9,476 nt of DNA from Synergistaceae bacterium (GTDB taxonomy: Bacteria; Synergistota; Synergistia; Synergistales; Synergistaceae), in the NCBI GenBank assembly GCA_031273585.1, contig JAISRP010000042.1:1-9476 (forward strand). The letters run 5' to 3'. The position numbers were made by a program, and so were the translations under genes. A model generated the notes under the pieces. The model had not been told where the DNA came from, ran no database searches, and saw only the letters and a list, made by a program, of their open reading frames with translations. Shown here piece by piece: positions 1-5,523 of this stretch (the first letter of the stretch is position 1; every line of letters starts with the position of its first letter).

Positions 1-237
1 ATCCGCTGCGTCGAGACGGGCGGCGGGGACCCGGTGAACGCCTCGCGGGACCAGTGGAACGACGGGACGAATACCCTCGCCATAGCGCCGGGAGTCGTCG
101 TGACCTACGAGAGCAACACTGCCTCCAACAGGGCAATGAGGGATAACGGAATTACCGTACACGAGATCAGCGGCTCAGAGCTGGGCAAGGGACGCGGAGG
201 CCCGCGCTGCATGTCCATGCCGCTCAAGAGAGCCTGA
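1..237 (+). CDS. arcA: Arginine deiminase, C-terminal fragment (5' end outside window)
   Basis: The reading frame is open from the first base to TGA at 235-237 and gives 78 residues. These match the C-terminal end of arginine deiminase (about 400 residues in full), which hydrolyses L-arginine to citrulline and ammonia in the cytoplasm as the first step of the ADI fermentation pathway. Visible family blocks are [10 protein letters not shown] at the start, [18 protein letters not shown] in the middle and [12 protein letters not shown] near the end. The Cys encoded at 208-210 in the last block corresponds to the family's nucleophilic cysteine. The other catalytic residues (Asp, His, Glu) lie upstream of the window. 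The gene is cut by the window edge and shows no sign of being broken. An inverted repeat with a terminator-like core follows directly, so it is probably transcribed separately from the ATPase operon. Confidence 0.95.
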   Translation: MRCVETGGGDPVNASRDQWNDGTNTLAIAPGVVVTYESNTASNRAMRDNGITVHEISGSELGKGRGGPRCMSMPLKRA

Positions 238-240
238 GAG

Positions 241-417
241 AAACACGCGCAGGGGCAAGACCGTGGGCTCCGCCCACGCCCGCCGGGGGACCAGTCCCCC
301 GGACCCCCATCTGTTTTTTTGTTTTCGCCCTGCGGGCGAAAACAAAAAAACAGAAATGGGGGTCCGGGGGACTGGTCCCCCGGCGGGCGTGGGCGGCGCC
401 CGCGGTCCTGCGTTTTT
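241..417. repeat. Large nested inverted repeat (intergenic hairpin element)
   Basis: Bases 259-330 pair with 334-407 almost perfectly around a 3-base centre (331-333). There is a T/C mismatch at 269/397, a G-T wobble at 264/402 and a 2-base bulge at 355-356. Weaker complementarity continues outward (ACGC-type ends at about 241-255 and 407-417). Each arm also contains its own palindromes. In the left arm these are GTGGGC/GCCCAC at 263-277 and CCGGGGGAC/GTCCCCCGG at 283-302. In the right arm they are CCGGGGGAC/GTCCCCCGG at 364-383 and GTGGGC/GCCCGC at 389-403. The element can therefore fold as one stem of about 70 bp or as five hairpins in a row. Its arm sequence recurs at 9379-9403, so it looks like a member of a dispersed family. 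Open frames across it are by-products of the repeat. Whether it is a MITE-like mobile element, a REP/BIME-like element or an elaborate terminator cannot be decided from one window. Confidence 0.9.
311..353. terminator. Bidirectional intrinsic-terminator-like core of the inverted repeat
   Basis: The centre of the repeat is a stem GTTTTCGCCC (321-330) / GGGCGAAAAC (334-343) with a TGC loop. A run of seven T precedes it (314-320) and a run of seven A follows it (344-350). Read on the minus strand this gives a GC-rich hairpin followed by a U tract. On the plus strand the larger hairpin is followed by the T run at 412-416. It lies just after the arcA stop and before the ATPase promoter, so ending arcA transcription is the simplest role. 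Folding of the surrounding 70-bp stem could compete with this core. Confidence 0.5.
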
Positions 418-498
418 GGCGCGCCCGTCTCGGGCATGGGCAGTCTGCATGGAAATATTGAGGGGGAGTGGTCTTTATTACTTATTTTTTTCAAAAAT

Positions 499-521
499 AT
501 GACATGTGTCGGCACAGTCAT
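499..521. promoter_or_regulatory. Imperfect dyad just upstream of the -35 box (possible operator)
   Basis: ATGAC at 499-503 and GTCAT at 517-521 are inverted copies. Inside them TGTG (505-508) and CACA (513-516) are also inverted copies around TCGG, with A504 unpaired. The dyad abuts the -35 hexamer at 522-527, which is a usual place for a regulator to bind. No regulator gene is in the window, and short dyads occur by chance, so this is only a candidate. Confidence 0.25.
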
Positions 522-549
522 TTGACTTGGTTTATCTATGATGTAAAAT
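522..549 (+). promoter_or_regulatory. Predicted sigma70-type promoter of the V-ATPase operon
   Basis: TTGACT (522-527) is one base off the -35 consensus. It is followed after 16 bases by TAAAAT (544-549), one base off the -10 consensus. Transcription would start near 556 and leave a short leader before the first ATPase gene. The surrounding 470-600 stretch is much more A/T-rich than the rest of the window, as expected for a promoter region. It is the only good promoter-like pair I see before the operon. Confidence 0.6.
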
Positions 550-628
550 CGAATTGCGTCGTGTTTAGGGAAACCGTTAAGAAAAAAAGTCTATTATTGG
601 AAGGGGGGTGGCGGGATTGGCTCAGAGC

Positions 629-943
629 ATGGCTGACGAGATCAGGACCAAGGAGGCCGGCGCCAGGGAAATTGTGGTTCAGGCCAAGTCCGAGGCGGCG
701 CGGATCGTGGCAGGGGCGCGTACTGCGGCTGAACAGTCCGTCAAGGAGGCGAGGCAGAAGTCTCACAGGTACTTCCGCGATCAGGTGAAGGCGGCCGAGG
801 CCGAGGCTGAGGCCAAGGCGGCATCGGCTGTCGCATCCGGGCGCGACGAGACCGAGGCGTTTTACAACGGGAACAAATCGAGAACTGCCAGCGTAACGGA
901 TTGGCTGATAAAAGAGGTGATGTCTACCTATGGCAATAGCTGA
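629..943 (+). CDS. ntpF: V-type ATP synthase peripheral-stalk subunit (subunit H / NtpF-like)
   Basis: This is a small, highly charged protein (104 residues from ATG629) that is almost entirely Ala/Glu/Lys/Arg-rich helix. Heptad-like stretches such as EAARIVAGARTAAEQSVKEA are typical of the G/H-type stalk subunit that pairs with subunit E as a long coiled coil and holds the head against subunit I. Its place as first gene, directly before the I subunit, fits ntpF of E. hirae and ahaH of archaea. The start is uncertain. ATG629 gives the usual family length but has a weak ribosome site. TTG617 has AAGGGGGG (601-608) at good spacing and adds four residues. GTG608 overlaps that G-run and is the least likely. 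The 3' end overlaps the next gene by 14 bp, suggesting coupled translation. Identification rests on composition and position more than on motifs. Confidence 0.8.
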   Translation: MADEIRTKEAGAREIVVQAKSEAARIVAGARTAAEQSVKEARQKSHRYFRDQVKAAEAEAEAKAASAVASGRDETEAFYNGNKSRTASVTDWLIKEVMSTYGNS

Positions 944-2939
944 GATGCAAAAAGTGCGCATTGCGGTTCACAAGTCCGTGTCCGACGAGCTGCTGGGGAA
1001 GATTCAGCATCTGGGATGCTGCCAGTTTATCGCGTCCGGCAGGGACTCGTCGGACGAGGGAGATATCGCATCTCACAGGGCGCGGTTGAGACATGTCGAC
1101 GACCTCCTGGGGGAGGTGAGGTTCGCGCAGCGATTCCTCGATTCATACGCGACCGAGAAGGGCGGGGGGCTCGCCAAGGCTCTGGGAGACGTGCCGGAGT
1201 ACTCGCTCGAGCAGCTCTCGGATTTGGCCTCGGAGGAGAAGTTCCTCGAGTCCGCGGCAAGGATCAGGGACTTTGAAAAGCGCCTCTCGGATGCGAGGTC
1301 CGGCGCGTCGAAGGCCTCGGGGCTCAAGGCGGCGTTAGCTCCGCTCTCAGGGCTGCCGTATCCGCTGGATCTCTACAGCAGGGGAACGGACCGGATCGCT
1401 GGCGGACTCTACTCCGTTCCGGTCGCGAGGGCGTCTGAATTCAGGGCGGCAATGGAGGGCATACTCGGCGAAATGATCGAGGTCTTCCAATTGCCGGCGG
1501 GGGATAAGGACGTCTCGCAGATATTCTCCGTGATGTACCCGAGGGAGAGCGCCGACCTCGTCCAGGCGGAGGCCGGGCAATTTCAGTCCTCCAAGATCGA
1601 AGTCCCGCCGCAGCTATGCGGCACGGCGGAGGATGAGCTCCGGAGGCTCGACGGGGAGCTCGCCGCGTACAGCGAGGCGGAGGCTGCGGTCACAGGGGAG
1701 ATAACGTCCGTCGCCAATGAAATTTACAGGACCTGCCAGTTCTGCAGCGACTACTGGGGCATAGAGAAGAAGAGGCTGGACTCGCTCGTGGAAGTGGAGC
1801 GGACCGAGCAGATCCTTGTGATGTCGTTCTGGATCCCGAAATCCGCCCTCGGGGCGTTCGATAAGATGTGCGAATCATACGCGAGCCTCATCGAGGTAGT
1901 GCTCGAGGCGCCGGAGGAGGGGGAGCTGCCGCCGACCCTGTTGCTGAACAAGGGGATGTCCGTGCCGATGGAGCCGCTGATCGAGATGTACGGCACGCCA
2001 ACCTACGGAGGGCTGGACCCCACCGCGATCGTCGCCCCCTTCTTTTACGTATTCTTCGGCATCTGCTTCGGCGACGCCGGCTACGGACTGCTCATCGCCG
2101 GGGTTCTGACCGCCGTAATGATGAGGAAAAACGTTACCGGAACCCTCCGCAAGTTCTTGCAAATCCTGATAATAGGCAACGTCTGCGCGCTCGTGTTCGG
2201 AGCTCTCACCTTCTCCTGGTTCGGCGACAGCATATCCGCATTTTCCTTCCTCGGGTTCCTGATGCCGCTTCAGAAACTTCAGATATTGGACCCGATGAAC
2301 GACCCGACCACCATGCTGTTCGTGTCGCTGGTCTTCGGTTTCGTTCAAATAATGGTGGGGCTCGCCATAGCCCTCAGGGAGAACCTGAGGAAGGGGGACA
2401 GGATGGCGGCGTTCGCCGATCAGGGGGGCTGGATCGTGTTCCTCTGCGGGCTGGTCCTAGTCGGGCTCTCCTCGTCCGGCATCGGCCCGATTCCGACCGG
2501 ACTCAGCTCCGCCGTGGCCGTCATAGGCGCGCTGATACTCGTCGCCACCCAGGGCAGGTCGAAGGAGAGCTTCGCGGGCAAGGCCTTCTCGGGCGTCATG
2601 AGCCTGTACAACGTGACGAGCTACCTGGGGGACCTGCTCAGCTACAGCAGGCTCCTGGCCCTGGGCCTGGGTTCGGCAGCGGTCGGGATGGTCATCAACA
2701 TGCTGGCCAACCTGGTCTCATCGAGCCTGCCGGTGGTCGGAGCGGTTCTGGGGGTGCTGATCTTCCTGCTGGGGCACGTTTTCAGCATCGCGGTGAACAT
2801 ATTGGGCGCATTCGTGCACTCGCTCAGGCTTCAGTACGTCGAGTTCTTCAGCAAGTTCCACGAGGCATCCGGCGAGGAGTACAGGCCGCTCTCCCTGTCC
2901 ACGCAGTACGTCAGGCTGAAGGGCGGTGCTGGCGCGTAG
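930..2939 (+). CDS. ntpI: V-type ATP synthase subunit I (membrane stator, subunit a homologue)
   Basis: This 669-residue protein has the two-part plan of the a/I family. A soluble coiled-coil half (about 1-350) begins with the typical MQKVRIAVHKS strand. A membrane half (about 366-650) has roughly seven or eight hydrophobic helices. It forms the stator with the two ion half-channels facing the K ring. Two arginines expected to be essential are present: Arg574 in LSYSRLLALGLG, equivalent to the yeast Vph1 Arg735 region, and Arg633 in HSLRLQYVEFFSKF, equivalent to Arg799. The acidic/Gly-rich GICFGDAGYGLL motif sits at the first membrane segments. The start codon lies inside the preceding gene. 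A 71-bp AT-rich spacer follows before the K gene. Length and motifs are normal, and nothing suggests truncation. Confidence 0.95.
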   Translation: MAIAEMQKVRIAVHKSVSDELLGKIQHLGCCQFIASGRDSSDEGDIASHRARLRHVDDLLGEVRFAQRFLDSYATEKGGGLAKALGDVPEYSLEQLSDLASEEKFLESAARIRDFEKRLSDARSGASKASGLKAALAPLSGLPYPLDLYSRGTDRIAGGLYSVPVARASEFRAAMEGILGEMIEVFQLPAGDKDVSQIFSVMYPRESADLVQAEAGQFQSSKIEVPPQLCGTAEDELRRLDGELAAYSEAEAAVTGEITSVANEIYRTCQFCSDYWGIEKKRLDSLVEVERTEQILVMSFWIPKSALGAFDKMCESYASLIEVVLEAPEEGELPPTLLLNKGMSVPMEPLIEMYGTPTYGGLDPTAIVAPFFYVFFGICFGDAGYGLLIAGVLTAVMMRKNVTGTLRKFLQILIIGNVCALVFGALTFSWFGDSISAFSFLGFLMPLQKLQILDPMNDPTTMLFVSLVFGFVQIMVGLAIALRENLRKGDRMAAFADQGGWIVFLCGLVLVGLSSSGIGPIPTGLSSAVAVIGALILVATQGRSKESFAGKAFSGVMSLYNVTSYLGDLLSYSRLLALGLGSAAVGMVINMLANLVSSSLPVVGAVLGVLIFLLGHVFSIAVNILGAFVHSLRLQYVEFFSKFHEASGEEYRPLSLSTQYVRLKGGAGA

Positions 2940-3010
2940 CGGCCGGTTTTTAAAAAAAACAAAATCAGGTTCATAAATCTGCAATAGCGCTTAAGGAGGC
3001 GTGATGTAAC
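2940..3010 (+). promoter_or_regulatory. AT-rich leader and strong ribosome binding site before subunit K
   Basis: This is the longest gap inside the operon. It begins with an A/T island (TTTTTAAAAAAAACAAAAT at 2947-2965) in otherwise GC-rich DNA and ends with a perfect AAGGAGG (2993-2999), 11 bases before ATG3011. Between the two lies GTG-ATG-TAA (3001-3009), a start-stop mini-frame out of phase with K. A/U-rich leaders that raise translation of the ring subunit are known for E. coli atpE. A similar role here is inferred. I see no clear hairpin terminator in it. Confidence 0.45.
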
Positions 3011-3511
3011 ATGGAAGATATCATTGCGACAATGGCGGAACAGCTTGGACCAGCCCTGGTGATACTCGGGGCCTCTTTGGCCGTGGGCTTTGCCGGATCC
3101 GGCTCGGCCTGGGGCATAGGCATCGCGAACGAGGCGGCCGCCGGGATAATGACCGAGGACCCGAAGAAGTTCGGATACGCGCTGGTGCTGCTGGCGCTCC
3201 CCGGCACTCAGGGCATATACGGCCTCCTGGTGGCGTTCATAGCAATGTCGAAGGCGGGCCTGCTCGGCGGAGGCGGCGTCTCCATCTCGATATGGCAGGG
3301 GCTTGGCATCGGCTGTGCCTGCCTCCCGATCGCGATTGCCGGGTTTTATTCCGCCATCTGGCAGGGCAAATCGTCCGCCGCGTCGATTCTCCTCATATCC
3401 AAACGCCCCGATCAGATAGGCAAGGCAGTCATACTCCCCGCCATGTGCGAAACCTACGCCGTGTTCGCCCTGCTGATGAGCATAATGATGCTGACCGGCA
3501 TAAAAGTTTAG
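3011..3511 (+). CDS. ntpK: V-type ATP synthase subunit K (rotor-ring proteolipid, predicted Na+-binding)
   Basis: This 166-residue, very hydrophobic protein is made of two related helical hairpins (four membrane helices), as in the duplicated 16-kDa NtpK of E. hirae. Copies form the rotating ring that carries ions past subunit I. The residues that hold Na+ in E. hirae NtpK (Leu61, Thr64, Gln65, Tyr68, Gln110, Glu139) have exact counterparts: Leu63, Thr66, Gln67 and Tyr70 in LPGTQGIYG, Gln118 in YSAIWQGKSS, and Glu147 in MCETYA. The loop joining the hairpins contains a GGGG run (about residues 86-89). As in NtpK, only the second hairpin has the carboxylate. The gene has its own strong ribosome site and long leader, fitting a subunit needed in many copies. 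Family assignment is very secure. Na+ specificity is inferred from the ligand set. Confidence 0.96.
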   Translation: MEDIIATMAEQLGPALVILGASLAVGFAGSGSAWGIGIANEAAAGIMTEDPKKFGYALVLLALPGTQGIYGLLVAFIAMSKAGLLGGGGVSISIWQGLGIGCACLPIAIAGFYSAIWQGKSSAASILLISKRPDQIGKAVILPAMCETYAVFALLMSIMMLTGIKV

Positions 3512-3536
3512 CGGGAGGGGCAGGGGGTATGACACC

Positions 3537-4118
3537 ATGTCGTTAGCGCAGATAACCGAGAAGATCGAGAGCGACGCGCGCGATGAGGCGCAGAAAATTC
3601 TTGGGCGCGCCGCGGAGCAGGAGGCCCTGATAAAGAGCGGCGCGGAGGCGGAGGCGCGCGCCCTCGAGGAGGCATCCCGCGCTAGATTCGACAGGGAACG
3701 CCCTGAGATATTCAAGCGCCGCGAGATAGTGGCGAGGCTCGACGTCAGCAAGATGCACCTGGAGTCTCAGAGGCGGCTCATAAACGACGTATTCGCGGAA
3801 GGCCTGGAGAGGCTGAAGTCGCTCGGCCGCGACGAATACGAGTCGTTTTTCGAGCGGCTCTTAAAGGAGGCGGTCGTCTCCGGCGACGAGGTCATGGACC
3901 TCTCGCGGGACGAAAAATTCATAAACAGGGAGTGGCTCGACAAGTTCAACAGCGCGAATAACACCCGCATCAAAATTTCGGAAGAGCGCCAGGATTTCTC
4001 GGGCGGTTTCGTTCTGAACGACGGGCGAATAGGCATCAACTGTTCGTGGGAAATGCTGATACAGGCGTCGCAGGAAAAGCTGGAGACCGAGGTAGTGCAT
4101 CGGCTCTTCCCCGCTTGA
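3537..4118 (+). CDS. ntpE: V-type ATP synthase subunit E (peripheral stalk)
   Basis: This 193-residue protein has a long charged N-terminal helix (about 1-90, heptad-like, rich in Glu/Arg/Ala). It is followed by a globular C-terminal domain ending in GGFVLNDGRIGINCSWEML and a final helix, the usual signature of V/A-type subunit E. The E subunit pairs with the small H/G-type subunit into stalks that stop the A3B3 head from turning. The C-terminal domain grips the top of subunit B. ATG3537 is chosen because a G-rich ribosome site (GGGAGGGGCAGGGGG, about 3512-3527) lies upstream. The nearby ATG3529 is in another frame and stops at once. It lies 25 bp after K and 13 bp before C, consistent with one transcript. 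Confidence 0.92.
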   Translation: MSLAQITEKIESDARDEAQKILGRAAEQEALIKSGAEAEARALEEASRARFDRERPEIFKRREIVARLDVSKMHLESQRRLINDVFAEGLERLKSLGRDEYESFFERLLKEAVVSGDEVMDLSRDEKFINREWLDKFNSANNTRIKISEERQDFSGGFVLNDGRIGINCSWEMLIQASQEKLETEVVHRLFPA

Positions 4119-4131
4119 GGGCGGTGTAGAG

Positions 4132-5145
4132 ATGTCACGCAGCGAGGCTTACGGCTATGCGGTTGCGCGGATACGCGCTATGGAGCCGATGCTGTTCGAC
4201 GCGGCTCTGTACCAGAGGCTGCTTGACGCGGATGGGCTGGGAGGAGCGCTCAAGGTCATGGGCGAGACCGGCTACGCCAAGGGCTTGTCGGGAGAGGAAT
4301 CGGGAGACAGGTATGACTCGGCGCTCGAGGCCGAACTGAAGGCGACCTACGACGAATTTGAATCGTTCGTCCCGGACAGGGCGCTGGTGGACATATTCCG
4401 CGTCCCCTACGACTTTCACAACGTCAAGGTGCTGCTCAAGAGCAATTTCAACGCCCGCTCCGGCGGAAGGAAGCGGTGGGACCTGATGACCTCCCTCGGC
4501 ACGATTCCGACGGACGACCTGATAGTCAGGATCGAGTCGGAGGAGTACGCCCTGCTGCCCTACGGCCTGTCCCAGATAGTGCCATCCTGCATGACGGTCT
4601 GGGAGCAGACGAGGGACCTCGTGGAGGTCGAGCGCCTGCTGGACAGGGGGCTTTTCGCCGCCATCGCGGCACTGGCGGAGTCGGTCGGGGACCCGGGCGT
4701 CGTCATGTGGGTGAAATCCCGCATCGACTCCGAGAACATCCGCAACCTCCTCAGGCTGAAGCGATTCGGATTTGACGCCGCTGCCACCGTGCCATTCCTG
4801 CACGGCGGCGGGACTATCGATCCAATGACGCTGGTATCCCTGCTGCCGGAGCCATACGACAGCTGGGCGCGCATGATCTCGTACTCCGACGCCGGATCCG
4901 CCATTGCATCGGTGCAGGACGACGGGAACTTCGACAACCTGATAGTGGCGCTGGAGAAGGCCCTGGACGATTACTGCCAGTCGAGGCTGGAGAACGCCAG
5001 GTACAGCCAGAACTCGCCGGAGAACGTCTTAGCGTACCTGTGGGGCAAGGAGATGGAGGTAAAGAACATCAGGACCGTTCTGGTGTCGAAGGGCGCCGAT
5101 TCGGACAGGGACGAGGTAAAAAGGAGGCTGCGTCATGGCTACTAA
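4132..5145 (+). CDS. ntpC: V-type ATP synthase subunit C (rotor socket, AC39/d-subunit family)
   Basis: This 337-residue, mostly helical soluble protein belongs to the AC39/subunit d family. Recognisable parts are the start YGYAVARIRAMEPMLFDAALYQRLL, the middle block FRVPYDFHNVKVLLKSNFNAR, and the late block ENVLAYLWGKEMEVKNIRTVLVSK. Such proteins form a funnel on top of the K ring that receives the end of the D-F shaft and passes torque to the ring. The yeast equivalent is subunit d, not yeast subunit C. Length is normal for the family (about 330-350). The gene starts 13 bp after E, and its last 11 bp overlap the next gene if that gene begins at ATG5135. Confidence 0.93.
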   Translation: MSRSEAYGYAVARIRAMEPMLFDAALYQRLLDADGLGGALKVMGETGYAKGLSGEESGDRYDSALEAELKATYDEFESFVPDRALVDIFRVPYDFHNVKVLLKSNFNARSGGRKRWDLMTSLGTIPTDDLIVRIESEEYALLPYGLSQIVPSCMTVWEQTRDLVEVERLLDRGLFAAIAALAESVGDPGVVMWVKSRIDSENIRNLLRLKRFGFDAAATVPFLHGGGTIDPMTLVSLLPEPYDSWARMISYSDAGSAIASVQDDGNFDNLIVALEKALDDYCQSRLENARYSQNSPENVLAYLWGKEMEVKNIRTVLVSKGADSDRDEVKRRLRHGY

Positions 5146-5476
5146 GACGAGGGAGGCGCCGATGGCGGCCCTCGGGAGTTACGACAGCGTCCTGCCGTTT
5201 CAGGCCATAGGCATAGAGACCGTGGTCGTCAGCGCGGAGAACAGGAGCTCCGTGCCGCAGATATTGGCTAAGTTCGCGCACGACCAGTACGCGGTGCTCT
5301 TCATGGAGGAGTCCCTTTACGCGGACTTCCGCGAGGCGGCGGACGGCGTAAACGAGAGCGAATCCCTCTCCGTGATCCCGATACCGAATCAGGCGGGGTC
5401 CCTGGGAGTGGGGGTGAGTTCCATCCGCAAGAGCGCAGAGCGGGCGGTCGGCATGGATATTTTCAACATCCAGTGA
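5135..5476 (+). CDS. ntpG: V-type ATP synthase subunit F (central shaft; NtpG in E. hirae naming)
   Basis: This 113-residue protein shows the small Rossmann-like fold pattern of subunit F: a first strand and loop (LGSYDSVLPFQAIGIETVVV), a central strand (YAVLFMEESL), then IPIPNQAGSLGVGVSSIRKSAERAVGMDIF, the typical ending that contacts the head. It binds subunit D to form the central shaft. Two starts are possible. ATG5135 has a perfect AAGGAGG (5121-5127) at 7-base spacing and overlaps C. ATG5162 has GGGAGG (5151-5156) at 5-base spacing and gives 104 residues, closer to the family, in which the first strand sits at the N-terminus. The longer form is listed because of its better ribosome site. 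The 47-bp spacer to subunit A follows. Confidence 0.9.
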   Translation: MATKTREAPMAALGSYDSVLPFQAIGIETVVVSAENRSSVPQILAKFAHDQYAVLFMEESLYADFREAADGVNESESLSVIPIPNQAGSLGVGVSSIRKSAERAVGMDIFNIQ

Positions 5477-5523
5477 ACAAATTTTTTCGATTTTTTTTGT
5501 CCGTCCAAATGGAGGCGATGTGA
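5477..5523 (+). promoter_or_regulatory. T-rich spacer and ribosome binding site before subunit A
   Basis: The gap holds two T runs (ATTTTTTCGATTTTTTTTG, about 5481-5499), which stand out from the GC-rich surroundings, followed by GGAGG (5511-5515), 8 bases before GTG5524. There is no GC hairpin before the T runs, so it does not look like an intrinsic terminator. A U-rich leader that favours ribosome loading on the A gene is a plausible reading. An mRNA processing site is another. Confidence 0.35.

Noticed and set aside
241..417. CRISPR array or tRNA-like structure in the upstream repeat.
   Set aside because: There are no regularly spaced direct repeats with unique spacers and no cloverleaf or anticodon pattern. 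The structure is a single nested inverted repeat.
105..525. Several open frames on both strands across the intergenic repeat (67-138 residues).
   Set aside because: They follow the GC-rich palindrome, mirror each other on the two strands because of the inverted repeat, and have low-complexity Pro/Gly/Arg content with no plausible ribosome site. They look like spurious frames, not genes.
1868..2953. A plus-strand frame of 361 residues inside subunit I, and a similar 471-residue frame inside subunit A (5889-7304).
   Set aside because: Both are out-of-frame readings, extremely rich in Arg/Gly/Ala, within genes whose true frame has clear motifs.
2831..3751. A 306-residue minus-strand frame spanning I, K and E.
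   Set aside because: It crosses three well-supported plus-strand genes and the AT-rich spacer, and has no family features.
5477..5500. The T runs before subunit A as an intrinsic terminator.
   Set aside because: No GC-rich hairpin precedes the T tract, and ending transcription here would cut off the essential A, B and D genes.
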